Shown: positions 27,985 to 38,138, numbered from the stretch's first letter. The stretch is DNA of 64,000 bases from an uncultured Faecalibacterium sp. (GCA_937880095.1 CALFLK010000001.1:62001-126000); one strand, 5' to 3'. Notes: a model not told the origin generated them from the letters alone. Program-made: numbers and translations.

Positions 27985-29232
27985 TCAATTTGAATTTGTT
28001 GCATTTTCGCATTGATGCTCCATCCAATAATTAGAAACTGCAATCGCCGATGTAATTATTCCAATAAATATGGATCCGTAAGTCGTAAGCGGTGCAAATG
28101 TGTATGTGATGAGCCAATTTGCAAAAGAACAAATTCCACCGCAGCAAATCGCAAACATGAATTTGTTTTTGTTTTTAAAATATCGCATTGCCACTACAAT
28201 TTTTTTTGCAAATTTTCCAACTATAAAAATAAGTGCTGAAATACCAGCTAACCCTGTTTTAAAAAGAATTTCAATATAAATGCAGTGAATGAAATCTCCC
28301 CACAGAATAAAACCCATCTTATTGATAAATGTATACTGTAAATAGCCGAAGCCGTTTCCAATCAGAGGATGCTCTATGAATTTTTGAATTGCCACTCTAT
28401 ATTCATCAATTCTGTATCCACCGCTTTCACTAAATCCCGCTGATAATTCCAAAAATCTCGAAACCACATTCAAAATCAGTTCCGGCTGTAAAACGACCAC
28501 CAGAAGGACACCCAGGACACTTAGTATTAAAATCGAACCAGTAAGTTTTCGACGAATATTTGCGGGTATTAATGAAGCAAGTAATATTATTCCCAGAAAG
28601 AATGCAATAATATAAGTTCTAGTCTGGCTTAGGACAACGACTGCAAGAGATATACCCAAAATCACTTTATAGTGGTTCAGATATCCATACATTGCCAGCA
28701 GGATTATAATAGGAAATAATCCCATAATCAAATTCAAGCCTACTCCGCCGCGAGAGGTTATGAATATTTCAATAAAACCTATGCAGAGCATTACATTACA
28801 CAGTGCCTTTAATCCTTCCAAAAGTTCATCGTTGTTTTTCCAACAGATTACAAAAAGCACATAGTAAACTATAATTTCAATATATTTATATGCATCGATA
28901 AAAATCTGGAACCAATTATGTCCAACTAAAACACCAAGAGTCATGTTAATTACAACAAACACCATTAGTGATTTCCCCATAGGGAAAAAGATATGCTCAT
29001 GAAACCTCAGTTTTCCACAATTTCTTACTGAAATTGCCAACAACATAATTATAACAATACCGAGTTGAAACACAACATTATCTCTAACTCTATCAAAATT
29101 GATGAGTCTGCCAGCAACAAATTTAATCAAAAAGAAGCACGCCGGGAAATAATATATTTTCAGTTTTAAAAAGAACAAAACAGCTACGATAACAGCCACT
29201 GCTCCTAAAATCATTAATCCATGAAAATTCAT
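27985..29232 (-). CDS. wzy: Wzy-like polysaccharide polymerase (O-antigen ligase family)
   Basis: This 415-residue protein has about ten membrane helices and a large external loop near residues 260-320 containing the conserved HPLIGNGFGYLQY motif of the Wzy_C/O-antigen ligase family. It would join flipped repeat units at the outer membrane face. Wzy proteins are poorly conserved, so the call rests on topology, this motif and position between glycosyltransferases and flippase. GAGGAGATATTC precedes the ATG. Confidence 0.85.
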   Translation of the reverse strand: MNFHGLMILGAVAVIVAVLFFLKLKIYYFPACFFLIKFVAGRLINFDRVRDNVVFQLGIVIIMLLAISVRNCGKLRFHEHIFFPMGKSLMVFVVINMTLGVLVGHNWFQIFIDAYKYIEIIVYYVLFVICWKNNDELLEGLKALCNVMLCIGFIEIFITSRGGVGLNLIMGLFPIIILLAMYGYLNHYKVILGISLAVVVLSQTRTYIIAFFLGIILLASLIPANIRRKLTGSILILSVLGVLLVVVLQPELILNVVSRFLELSAGFSESGGYRIDEYRVAIQKFIEHPLIGNGFGYLQYTFINKMGFILWGDFIHCIYIEILFKTGLAGISALIFIVGKFAKKIVVAMRYFKNKNKFMFAICCGGICSFANWLITYTFAPLTTYGSIFIGIITSAIAVSNYWMEHQCENATNSN

Positions 29233-29389
29233 GAATATCTCCTCATCTTAATCATTCGTAACATGTCCGTGATATTTTCTCTTTCTTGGTAAATTCATTC
29301 CTTGATGCAGTACCTTCCAAGAATGTAATTCACTGAACCTTTTCTTTTATTCATGCACATAAAAGCAGTGTTTCATGAAAATCAAACTG

Positions 29390-30319
29390 TCAAATTTTCA
29401 TCACACGCTCTGCCTTGCGCTTTAGGTCATCGTGCACAAATTGCTCCAATTCACATTTCATTTTTTGAATCTGATATTTATCTAATTCGGTATTCACTAC
29501 CGCAATTTGCGCATACAGTGCTTTTTTTATCCAACTAAAATGCTTCGGATCATATCGCATAAAAAATACAAGTCTGCTCTTTATATATTCTTTCGTAAGG
29601 AAATAGGAATTGATTGTACTTCCGCCACAAAAATGAGTATACCCTACTTTATTAATAACGCCAACGGTATTTCCCGCCATCTTTACTCTCCGTGACAGAT
29701 CTTCATCTTCCATATACATAAAGAAATTCTCATCAAGACCACCGAGCTCACAATAAAGTTCTTTCCTAATAAACATTGCGGAGCCAGAAATCCATTGAGC
29801 CGAAATGAACTCTTCGCTGTTCATTTTTCTTCCTTCATTTATTGAAACAAGTTTGCGCTGCAAGTGTAACTTTTCCAAAAACGGTTTTACATATGTCTGT
29901 AATAAGATTCTATGTAATGTTTCAAAGCTGTGCATCACAGGCAGTTCAACACCATTGCCATCTAATGCTCTACACCCAAGCATACCTATTTCCTTATGTT
30001 TTTCAGAATACTCATACAAAGACTCTATCATTCCATCCATAATCTCTGTATCGTTATTCAGCAGTAAAAGATATTTTCCCGTTGCCATACGAACGCCAGC
30101 ATTATTCCCGAAAGCGAATCCGCCATTCCTCCCACTATCTTTTATCGTAATTTCCGGGAATTTTCCTTTCAGGAATTCCACACTCCCATCTTCGGAATGG
30201 TTATCTATAATGATTATCTCATAAGGCATTTTGGGCTTTGCTTGCAGAATAGAATTAACACAATTTGCGGTCAGCTCTGGATTCTTATAATTCAATAAAA
30301 CAATAGAAATCTCACACAT
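29390..30319 (-). CDS. Glycosyltransferase family 2
   Basis: The 309-residue GT-A protein has EISIVLLNYKNPELTANCV, IIIDNHSEDGS, GRNGGFAFGNNAGVRMATG, the DxD-like LLLLNNDTEI and MYMEDEDLSRRVKMAG, a pattern typical of rhamnosyltransferase-like enzymes. The ATG follows AAAAGGT. It is separated from wzy by about 157 bases that hold no gene. Confidence 0.9.
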   Translation of the reverse strand: MCEISIVLLNYKNPELTANCVNSILQAKPKMPYEIIIIDNHSEDGSVEFLKGKFPEITIKDSGRNGGFAFGNNAGVRMATGKYLLLLNNDTEIMDGMIESLYEYSEKHKEIGMLGCRALDGNGVELPVMHSFETLHRILLQTYVKPFLEKLHLQRKLVSINEGRKMNSEEFISAQWISGSAMFIRKELYCELGGLDENFFMYMEDEDLSRRVKMAGNTVGVINKVGYTHFCGGSTINSYFLTKEYIKSRLVFFMRYDPKHFSWIKKALYAQIAVVNTELDKYQIQKMKCELEQFVHDDLKRKAERVMKI

Positions 30320-30387
30320 ACCTTTTATCCTTTAACCCTTGTATGGTTTTGTGCACATTTTCACAGTCACAGGATTTGTTTTTATCC

Positions 30388-31335
30388 TCAAAAAACAATA
30401 CTCCTTATTTCTTGTATGGTATTTAAAACGCCCTGTGGCATCATTCTTATCGCCTGCAGTGCAACTTTATACTTCTTGTACTCGCCAGAGACATCCCAAT
30501 GATTCAACTCACGTTTTGCTTTTTCTCTTTCTCCAATACAAAGCAACGAAAAAACATATGGCACCATTCTTCGATCGATAATACTTTTAATCCACTTTTT
30601 TTGTTGATTGCTGTACTGCACGTTCTTAAGAAGATTATTCAACGTTTGCATGAATGTTGCCGAATAAATTTCTTTCTTGCAATAATGAGCCGTCCTAGCA
30701 TTATCTTCTGTTACTCGATTGTATGTAGAACAGACTTTGTTTGAATGCGCCATAGGAACAGTTGACCCTATACGGATCCAAAAATCGAAATCTTCGTATA
30801 CACTTTCATTTTCCGGGAACCATTTGTCCATGCGCAAAACAACTTCCCGTTTAACGACAGCGTTAGATGAATTGCACGCCCAGAACGGTCCCGTAGCCAT
30901 TTCAAAGAAGTCATTGATCAGATGTGCTTCTGTATCCAATGTGCTGCGGAATTTCGGTAGCACAACGCGTTTGCCATAGGAAACCTGATAACCTGTACTA
31001 AAAAATCCCGCTTTCGGGAACTTTTCAATGAGCATGCTTATCGTCTCAAGAAAAAAAGGTTCCCACGTATCATCACCATCAAGAAAACATATATTGTCAC
31101 CGCTTGATTGGCGAATACCCAAATTTCTTGCAGAAGACACTCCTCCGTTTTCCTTACGGATCAATCGAATTTTTGGGTTTTGAATTTTCTTCACAACACT
31201 TGCGCTATTATCTGTAGATCCATCATCAACGACAATCAGCTCAAAATCCTGTTCCGTCTGCTGCAGCACAGATTGAATCGTTTTGTCTATATATTTTTCC
31301 TTATTATATAAAGGAACAACGATTGAATACTTCAT
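30388..31335 (-). CDS. Glycosyltransferase family 2
   Basis: The 315-residue GT-A protein has the classical N-terminal fold YSIVVPLYNKEKYIDKTIQSVL, LIVVDDGSTDNS, SSARNLGIRQSSGDNICFLDGDDTW (DGDD metal site) and SVYEDFDFWIRI near the acceptor region. It is probably the second or third sugar-adding enzyme after the priming transferase upstream. Donor sugar is unknown. The ATG follows AAAGGAG. Confidence 0.92.
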   Translation of the reverse strand: MKYSIVVPLYNKEKYIDKTIQSVLQQTEQDFELIVVDDGSTDNSASVVKKIQNPKIRLIRKENGGVSSARNLGIRQSSGDNICFLDGDDTWEPFFLETISMLIEKFPKAGFFSTGYQVSYGKRVVLPKFRSTLDTEAHLINDFFEMATGPFWACNSSNAVVKREVVLRMDKWFPENESVYEDFDFWIRIGSTVPMAHSNKVCSTYNRVTEDNARTAHYCKKEIYSATFMQTLNNLLKNVQYSNQQKKWIKSIIDRRMVPYVFSLLCIGEREKAKRELNHWDVSGEYKKYKVALQAIRMMPQGVLNTIQEIRSIVF

Positions 31336-31471
31336 TCCTCTTTCTCCTTTTAATACCCCTACATAGATATTGGATGTAGCTTTTCTATTACATGCCTACA
31401 TGCCATTTTCAACGAATTTCCCCATACCATCAAAAGAAAAGTTCTTTTCAGCAAAAAACTCTTTCCTTTGT

Positions 31472-32821
31472 TTATTTCACCGCTGTCGTCTGCCCCTCTG
31501 CCACACCATCAGTGCTCTCTGGCATAAACAGAATTTTTACGGTCGCCATCATGATTTTCAAATCCTCTATAATGCTAGGATGGGCAATATACATCAGGTC
31601 CATCTGCAGCTTATCATAAGGAGTCGTGTTGTATTTTCCATAAACCTGCGCATAACCAGTTAGACCCGCCTTAGCCTGCAAGCGTAATCCAAACTCCGGC
31701 ATATCCTCCATGTACTGCTGTGCGATTTCCGGACGTTCTGGGCGCGGGCCCACCACAGAGAGCTCACCTTTTAAAATGTTGATTAGCTGCGGCAGTTCAT
31801 CCAAACGTACCTTGCGAATAAATTTTCCAACTGGCGTAATACGTTCATCATTTTCACCAGTAGACAAGCGTGCTACACCATCACGCTCAGCATCAATGCG
31901 CATAGAGCGAAACTTCAGAATACGAAAAACATGACCGTCCTTCGTCAGGCGGATCTGTGAATAGAGCACTGGTCCACCATCATATGCCTTGATTGCGATG
32001 GCAACTATCAACATAATTGGACTTAAAATCACCAAAGCAAAGGAAGAAATCACAATATCCATAAGCCGCTTTACAAATAGATACTCCGGTCTTGCGTTAT
32101 ATCGACGTACCTGGAACATGGGTAGATGGAACATATGAATATGTTTTGCACTACTCATAAGAACGTCACCCACGCGGGGAATTACCAACACTTCAATACC
32201 ATTTGCAACACAATACTTCAGCATTATATTTCTCTCATGACTATGTACACCACTGATAAAAACTGTTTCCATATTTTGCAGTTGGGAAAGGTCCGAAATA
32301 CATTCATAAACGGATAACTGCTTTTGAATATCATATTTTTTATCAAGAGCATATTCATCCAACAATTTATCCATACCAGGTCTGCAATCATACACAATCG
32401 CTGTAGCTCGTGGAGGGAACACCTTAAAGTACCAGTAATGCGAAAGATATGACCAGATCGCTGCTATCGCGCACTGTACCAAAAAGACAAGAAGAATCGG
32501 AATAATACTCGGAAAAGATCTAGTCAGGAGCCAAGTCACAATAAACATACTTCCATCCGCAACTAATACAGCAAGTGCCTGGCTATAAATCATTTCCGAA
32601 ATCGGCTTCATGGAAATACAGAGTGCTTCGTACACTCTCCCAAACATTGTAAATAAAAACATGAATAATGCAATGACCAGATAACTTCCATTTTTGTAAT
32701 AGGGCATTGCTAAACCTTTGCTATAGTACAAGAACCAGCCTAGGCCAAACGCTCCTGTCATCAAAAGGATACTAATTCCCTTTACCAGCCTGAGCACAAT
32801 ATCATGCTGTATTTTCTTCAT
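31472..32821 (-). CDS. Priming undecaprenyl-phosphate sugar phosphotransferase (CpsE/WbaP type)
   Basis: The enzyme puts the first sugar-1-phosphate onto undecaprenyl phosphate and so starts repeat-unit synthesis. With the ATG at 32819-32821 (GAGG nine bases upstream) it has 449 residues. There are four N-terminal helices, a soluble CoA-binding-like middle part, a further helix at about 260-285, and a catalytic C-terminal domain with KFRSMRIDAERDG, RKVRLDELPQLINILKGELSVVGPRPE and GLTGYAQVYGKY. This is the standard EPS sugar transferase architecture. It is the first gene of the synthesis operon, with promoter and palindrome at 33057-33100. Confidence 0.95.
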   Translation of the reverse strand: MKKIQHDIVLRLVKGISILLMTGAFGLGWFLYYSKGLAMPYYKNGSYLVIALFMFLFTMFGRVYEALCISMKPISEMIYSQALAVLVADGSMFIVTWLLTRSFPSIIPILLVFLVQCAIAAIWSYLSHYWYFKVFPPRATAIVYDCRPGMDKLLDEYALDKKYDIQKQLSVYECISDLSQLQNMETVFISGVHSHERNIMLKYCVANGIEVLVIPRVGDVLMSSAKHIHMFHLPMFQVRRYNARPEYLFVKRLMDIVISSFALVILSPIMLIVAIAIKAYDGGPVLYSQIRLTKDGHVFRILKFRSMRIDAERDGVARLSTGENDERITPVGKFIRKVRLDELPQLINILKGELSVVGPRPERPEIAQQYMEDMPEFGLRLQAKAGLTGYAQVYGKYNTTPYDKLQMDLMYIAHPSIIEDLKIMMATVKILFMPESTDGVAEGQTTAVK

Positions 32822-33056
32822 CTTCCGCAACCTCACATTTTCATTCTCAAAAGATTGTCTCAGCCGACATTTTCTTGCCACGCTATATACTCCGCATCCT
32901 CCGCATCCATCGAAAAGACCGACTATATTGCGCCCTTTGGTATAAAAACTTTTTCTGGCAACCGGAGATTTTTTTGTTTTTCTTTCACTACTCTCAGAGA
33001 AAACTTTGTTCCTTTTATCCTCTCCAGCAATGCCATAACTTTACAAAATTTTTACT

Positions 33057-33099
33057 TAATAAGTATACTTATTATCGCCTCGAAGCGCAAATTAGTTTT
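33057..33099 (-). promoter_or_regulatory. Promoter of the polysaccharide synthesis operon with overlapping 18-bp palindrome
   Basis: On the minus strand TTGCGC and TATACT are separated by 17 bases. The -10 box lies inside the perfect palindrome TAATAAGTATACTTATTA (33057-33074). A bound repressor would block the promoter. A leader of roughly 230 bases separates it from the first gene. I saw no known riboswitch in it, and the AT-rich stretch 33100-33300 shows no gene. Confidence 0.6.
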
Positions 33100-33300
33100 C
33101 GCAAACTCACACCAATGCATATGTACCAAAACCGCAAATACACACTCTTTTTATCCATATTTTGTATTTTATTATTTCTATTTTCATAATTTTCCCACAT
33201 TTTTTGTTGACGTATTCATGTTTTTCACAATTTTTCTTTTTTTCGACAATTTTTTCATTTGTGCATATTGGAGGCCGTGATTTTTAATACCGATCGTCTT

Positions 33301-33630
33301 TTAGGAAGTTTCTTTTTTATTACTGGAACGCTGCTCCAATTTTTCTTCAGCGGCATCCCCAGACAACTGATAAGCAGTCGGTTTACTGTAATCAACGATT
33401 TTCCTTTTTGAAGAAAGTTTCGCTGGCATGGCCCACTCGGTCATGACATGCACGTGCAGCCACTCCATTCGGTATCAGACAAAGTGAACAGCGTATGGCC
33501 CTTGGCATTACTATATTCCAAAAGTGCAAAAACAGGTGTCTCTGCCAAAACTTCATAACCGCATTGATTCAGCTTGTATTAGATATACTCTCATGCCGAC
33601 ATGCTGTCACGGTATTCAGCATTGGTTTTT
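33301..33630 (-). pseudogene. Decayed gene of unknown family
   Basis: A minus-strand reading YKLNQCGYEVLAETPVFALLEYSNAKGHTLFTLSDTEWSG changes frame and continues HVHVMTEWAMPAKLSSKRKIVDYSKPTAYQLSGDAAEEKLEQ... to the stop at 33301-33303. In-frame stops also interrupt the upstream end. The text is clearly protein-like in two frames, so it is a frameshifted relic. I do not recognise the family. Confidence 0.6.
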
Positions 33631-33668
33631 AAAGCTTCTTAAGCACACTATTTTCGGAATACTTAAAT

Positions 33669-33702
33669 AAAACAACCTGCCCAGATGTGGCCGGTCGTTT
33701 TG
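33669..33702 (-). terminator. Terminator-like hairpin downstream of the anti-sigma relic
   Basis: AAAAC-ACC-GCC pairs with GGC-GGT-GTTTT around a short loop, with T runs on both sides. It lies after the stop of the anti-sigma relic at 33762. Confidence 0.65.
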
Positions 33703-33761
33703 TTTAATATAGGATGGTTGCGACCGATTCGGTAACGCTTTTTCAAATCTCTGCGCATCCA

Positions 33762-34825
33762 TCACTTTTGATATATGGAAACCTTTACGTCATTGATTCG
33801 CATCTGGGTGATCTCCAACTGCTCCATCAGAGCATGGATATCCTCTGGGGTTGCCATAAGGCGCATCCCATAGCAAGCCCATGTTTCCTGCGCATTTGCA
33901 AGCCGCTGCCGTAGCATCAGCAGCGAAATCTGATCGCCCATCTGCGTTTCCATCAGGGATACAAAGTCCGGATGGTCGATTAAAAGCTGCAATCGGGAAA
34001 TGAGGCCGTTTTCCAGACTTTCTCCAGTGATTGTTTGCGGCAGGTAATAGTCTGGGTATCTTGCTTCGGCTTCTTTCGTAAACTTTTCGCGCGCCATATG
34101 ATCCAGAAACATCCCCCCGGCAGCAAATTCGTAGATACTTACATTCTGCCCTTCCAGAGCCAGCCAGCGGAAATTTATCTCTGGGTGAGCTTCTATGAGT
34201 GCCGCTGTCTGGTTAGCAGTTAGGCTATCCGCGAAGCTGATGGATACATTCAGCTAAGCAGAGGGTGGCAGTTCCTCCTGCACTGATTCCAGCGGCGCAA
34301 GCCATAGAATTTATACGGATCTATGGAATAGGGACAACTCGGATCCGAAAACCCCATTGCATGAATCGCCATTGTAGAATGCCCTGTATTCAACTGCGAA
34401 CATTTAATAGAAAAGTGATCTGTTACCGGTCCACTCAGCTCATACGGCAAGAAGATATCTGGCATCAGTAAATCCACATCATATCGGCGAAATCCACTAT
34501 GCTCTTACTCACTTAAAACGAAACAGGATTTACCCGGGAAATAGGTGCTGCTAATATCTTCCAGTAGGAGATTAAACTCTATTCCCTTTCCGATATCCTG
34601 CTCCAGAAACTGTGGCTCTCTGCTCAGATCGTAAAAGATAAAATCCATAGCTTTGGATGTACTAAAATACAAGCCGCACATCAGAACTACTAGCGCCTGC
34701 ACCACAGCTGTGACCTGCGTGTAAATTGTATTATTCATGGAGTGACGCACTTTCTTCTGGAACTCTTCCTCCAGTGCAGGAGAATCAGTCGCTGTTTTTT
34801 GCTGTGTCAATTCTTTTTCGTTCAT
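33762..34825 (-). pseudogene. Decayed anti-sigma factor gene
   Basis: Three successive frames rebuild one protein. MNEKELTQQKTATDSP... with a membrane helix (TQVTAVVQALVVLMCGLYF) covers 34825-34505. A middle piece (YDVDLLMPDIFLPYELSGPVTDHF) lies around 34250-34490. A C-terminal domain (LNVSISFADSLTANQTAALIEAHPEINFRWLALEG ... MRINDVKVSIYQK) covers about 34255-33762. The order of cytoplasmic N-terminus, helix and outer sensor part resembles sigma-regulator (Sigma_reg_N/C-like) anti-sigma factors. At least two frameshifts and a stop make it non-functional as one product. It follows a broken sigma factor gene. Confidence 0.7.
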
Positions 34826-34837
34826 AGAATCTGTTCC

Positions 34838-35310
34838 TTACTTTTTCCAGGATATCTTTTTTGCTCGATGTCGTAACACTCGTACATTGGATACGGAAAG
34901 TCTCAAAATATCTGAAATGTGTACATCGGAATACTCCATCCGCACCGTTAGCAGAAGCACTTCTCGCTCCTGCTGCGGCAGTTTGCGAATTTGCCGATAC
35001 AGCCAGGCCACCTGCTCATTTTCGATGTAATGGTCAATCAACTGATCTGACAAATCCTTCTTCACCAGAATGTCCTCGTCCAGAATGGTTTCCCGGCTTT
35101 GGTTCTTTTTCAAATCTAAAAATTCATTGCACGCACCACCTTGTACATCCATGCCGCAATATTTCCGCTGCGGAAGGCAATCAGTGCCTTGACAAAGATA
35201 TTTGCCACCAAATCTTCAGCGCCCTCTTTACTACCTGTCAGAGAGACTGCACAAAGAAACAACTGGCGATAATATCGATTGAACAACTTTTTTCAAAAGT
35301 TCTTTTCCAT
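34838..35310 (-). pseudogene. Decayed ECF-type sigma factor gene
   Basis: From the ATG at 35308-35310 (behind AAAAAGGGGG) the intended protein reads MEKELLKKLFNRYYRQLFLCAVSLTGSKEGAEDLVANIFVKALIAF..., matching sigma region 2. It continues in another frame with region 4 (IRKLPQQEREVLLLTVRMEYSDVHISDILRLSVSNVRVLRHRAKK). Frame changes near 35293 and in the 35110-35200 interval break it. The intact C-terminal 104 codons at 34838-35152 could still be read but lack region 2. It pairs with the broken anti-sigma gene downstream. Confidence 0.75.
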
Positions 35311-35826
35311 GCAATTCCCCCTTTTTGCCAGATTTCATTTTAGCTGTCCCTTATGCCCGAAATATAAACAGCAGGCGACAGCTACCATAATGGCAAATAT
35401 GTTTACCGGTAAACTCCACCGGATTGATCTGATATCCAATCTCACCGTAAAGTCGTACGCGCTCAAAGGACAAGCTATATCCAAGACTAATAACCGCACT
35501 CTTTTATCGTAAATCTCAGAGAAAATCCATTCTTGCGGAATGTTTCTTCTACTGATATAACAATCAGGCTGCTAAAAGATTACATTGAATGTTGTGTCTG
35601 CTCCATAAAACACAAAAAAGTACCCGAAGTGAAAGCCATTTTCTGCATCTTCCATTTGGTACGTTTACGGTAAATTTCTGCGCAGAACACTTTCTTAAAA
35701 TATAAAAAGAGCCATCCGTTTTTACGGATCGTGACTTTGCTCATGTTTCATATGTGTACAGCTTTCACTTACCTCAAGGCGATAGGATTAGCCGTTATAT
35801 AGCCCCCTGCATCACGTAAAAAACAA
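35311..35826. other. Gene-free stretch with a membrane-protein relic
   Basis: On the minus strand 35335-35404 ends a frame with a hydrophobic segment (VNIFAIMVAVACCLYFGHKG), probably the tail of another lost membrane protein of the decayed sigma operon. A hairpin at 35705-35730 (ATCCGT/ACGGAT, then a T run on the minus strand) may be its old terminator. No intact gene is seen. Confidence 0.4.
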
Positions 35827-35862
35827 AAAGCCAATGCTCTTTTTTCAAAGAACATTGGCTTT
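35827..35862 (-). terminator. Terminator of groESL
   Basis: AAAGCCAATG pairs with CATTGGCTTT, followed by a T-rich tail on the minus strand. It is about 110 bases after the groEL stop. Confidence 0.85.
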
Positions 35863-35970
35863 CAGAAAGCAACCAACGGTTACTTCTTTATTTCGTTTTG
35901 ATTACAAACAAATATACGAAAGATTTTATACCTTATGATCGCGCACACAAGGCATCTTTGTATTCGTTTA

Positions 35971-37602
35971 TCAATACATGCCGCCCATGTCAGGAGCTGC
36001 AGGTGCTGCTGCAACCGGTTCCGGCTCGTCTGCAATCAGGCTTTCGGTGGTCAGAACCATGCTTGCTACGCTAGCTGCGTTCTCCAGAGCACTACGGGTA
36101 ACCTTAGTCGGGTCAACGATACCAGCTTCAATCATGTCATCCACATAGGTTTCGCTCTGAGCGTTGAAGCCAAAGTTGCTCTTGCCAGAATTCAGAATCT
36201 TGTCGATGATAACGCTGCCTTCCAGACCTGCGTTTGCAACGATCTGGCGCAGAGGAGCTTCCAGAGCCTTCTTGACAATCTTAGCACCGGTACGCTCGTC
36301 GCCTTCCAGGGAATCGACCAGAGCCTGCACTGCGGGAATTGCGGTCAGAGGAGCAACACCGCCGCCGCAGACAATACCTTCTTCGACAGCAGCCTTGGTT
36401 GCATTCAGAGCGTCCTCAATACGCATCTTCTTGTCCTTCATCTCGACTTCAGTTGCAGCACCAACCTTGATGACAGCAACGCCGCCAGCCAGCTTAGCCA
36501 GACGCTCCTGCAGCTTCTCGCGATCAAACTCGCTGGTGGTTTCAGCCAGCTGTGCACGAATCTGAGCCACACGGTTTGCGATTTCTTCCTTCTGACCGTA
36601 ACCGCCAACAATGGTAGTGGTCTCCTTGGTGACCTTGATCTGGCTTGCATGGCCCAGCATATTCAGGGTTGCATCCTTCAGTTCCAGACCCAGATCGGAG
36701 GAAATGACCTGACCACCGGTCAGGATTGCGATATCCTGCAGCATTTCCTTACGGCGATCGCCGAAGCCGGGAGCCTTAACAGCAACAACCGTGAAGGTGC
36801 CGCGCAGACGGTTCACAATCAGAGTGGACAGTGCTTCGCCTTCCAGATCCTCAGCGATGATCAGCAGCTTACGACCAGCCTGCACGATCTGCTCCAGCAG
36901 GGGCAGCAAATCCTGAATAACGCTGATCTTCTTATCGGTAATCAGAACCAGAGCGTCGTCCAGCTCAGCCTGCATCTTCTCGGTATCGGTGACCATATAC
37001 GGAGTGAGGTAACCGCGGTCGAACTGCATACCCTCGACAACGTCTGCGTAGGTGTCAGCAGTGGTCTTGTTCTCTTCCAGAGTGATAACGCCGTCCTTAG
37101 AAACCTTCTCCATAGCGTCAGCAATCAGCTTTCCGATTGCCGGATCGCCAGCAGAGATGGTACCAACACGAGCGATATCCTCACTGCCCTTGACCTTCTG
37201 GCTGTTCTTCTGGATTGCCTCAACAGCAACAGAAACTGCCTTCTGCATACCGCGCTTTACGTCCATAGGATTTGCGCCAGCAGCAACGTTCTTCATACCC
37301 TCGGTAACCAGAGCCTGTGCCAAAACAGTAGCGGTCGTGGTGCCATCACCTGCTGCATCGTTGGTCTTGGTAGCAACTTCGCGTACCAGCTGAGCGCCCA
37401 TGTTCTCAAACGGGTCCTTCAGCTCGATTTCCTTTGCGATGGTCACACCGTCATTGGTGATAACAGGGCTGCCAAACTTCTTGCCCAGAACAACATTGCG
37501 GCCCTTGGGTCCAATGGTAATCTTAACGGTATCTGCCAGCTGGTCAATACCAGCGCACAATGCATTACGAGCGTCAACGCCATGCTTAATGAGTTTAGCC
37601 AT
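35971..37602 (-). CDS. groL: Chaperonin GroEL
   Basis: This 543-residue 60-kDa chaperonin forms the double-ring folding chamber in the cytoplasm with GroES. It contains the nucleotide-binding GDGTTTATVLAQALV, the apical domain around IADEPEP-preceding regions and LLIIAEDLEGEALSTLIVN, the GGGVAPLTAIPAV hinge region and a C-terminal GGMY tail. The start follows AGGAGAG. It lies 66 bases after groES in one operon controlled by a CIRCE element at 37991-38017. Confidence 0.99.
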   Translation of the reverse strand: MAKLIKHGVDARNALCAGIDQLADTVKITIGPKGRNVVLGKKFGSPVITNDGVTIAKEIELKDPFENMGAQLVREVATKTNDAAGDGTTTATVLAQALVTEGMKNVAAGANPMDVKRGMQKAVSVAVEAIQKNSQKVKGSEDIARVGTISAGDPAIGKLIADAMEKVSKDGVITLEENKTTADTYADVVEGMQFDRGYLTPYMVTDTEKMQAELDDALVLITDKKISVIQDLLPLLEQIVQAGRKLLIIAEDLEGEALSTLIVNRLRGTFTVVAVKAPGFGDRRKEMLQDIAILTGGQVISSDLGLELKDATLNMLGHASQIKVTKETTTIVGGYGQKEEIANRVAQIRAQLAETTSEFDREKLQERLAKLAGGVAVIKVGAATEVEMKDKKMRIEDALNATKAAVEEGIVCGGGVAPLTAIPAVQALVDSLEGDERTGAKIVKKALEAPLRQIVANAGLEGSVIIDKILNSGKSNFGFNAQSETYVDDMIEAGIVDPTKVTRSALENAASVASMVLTTESLIADEPEPVAAAPAAPDMGGMY

Positions 37603-37667
37603 AATAAATCTCTCCTATCTTAAATACAGTATGATAACAGTTTGTTTTATATGTTACCTTGTGGGTC

Positions 37668-37952
37668 TTACTCAACAACAGCCAGGATGTCGCTCTGGTT
37701 GACGATGATGCACTCCTCGCCATCCAGCTTTACCTCGGTGCCGGAATACTTGCTGATCAAAACCTTCTGACCAACCTTGACTTCCATCTTCACTTCCTTA
37801 CCGTTTACCATTCCGCCGGGGCCGACCGCCAGGATCTCTGCAACCTGCGGCTTTTCCTGTGCGGCAGCGGTCAGGATGATACCACTCTTGGTGGTCTCCT
37901 CAGCTTCACACATCTTGATAACAACACGATCTCCCAGAGGCAGAATTTTCAT
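37668..37952 (-). CDS. groS: Co-chaperonin GroES
   Basis: This 94-residue heptameric lid protein of GroEL contains ILPLGDRVVIKM, the mobile-loop segment EETTKSGIILTAAAQEKPQ and the C-terminal YSGTEVKLDGEECIIV. The start MKILPLGD at 37950-37952 is chosen because GGAGGGTTATATT precedes it. The five-codon longer reading lacks a ribosome binding site. Confidence 0.98.
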   Translation of the reverse strand: MKILPLGDRVVIKMCEAEETTKSGIILTAAAQEKPQVAEILAVGPGGMVNGKEVKMEVKVGQKVLISKYSGTEVKLDGEECIIVNQSDILAVVE

Positions 37953-37990
37953 AATATAACCCTCCAATATATATAGTGATTTGTATTTGT

Positions 37991-38017
37991 TTAGCAGTCT
38001 TTTACTTTGAGTGCTAA
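37991..38017. promoter_or_regulatory. CIRCE element (HrcA operator) before groESL
   Basis: TTAGCAGTC, nine bases, then GAGTGCTAA. This is the CIRCE inverted repeat TTAGCACTC-N9-GAGTGCTAA with one mismatch. It implies HrcA repression relieved by heat or folding stress. A TTGATT-17-TAATAT promoter lies just upstream on the minus strand. Confidence 0.92.
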
Positions 38018-38138
38018 TAGTATATTACTCATATCCCCCCAAAAAATCAAGAGAAAAACCACATTAATTTGTAAACAATCTTTTACAGAAAAAAGATCGT
38101 CGATAATACGCTTGTTTTTGTAGTAAAAAGAACAAAAA

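Noticed and set aside
35935..37623. 562-codon open frame opposite groEL
   Set aside because: groEL is certain. The opposite frame is low in charged residues, without domains, and a by-product of codon bias.
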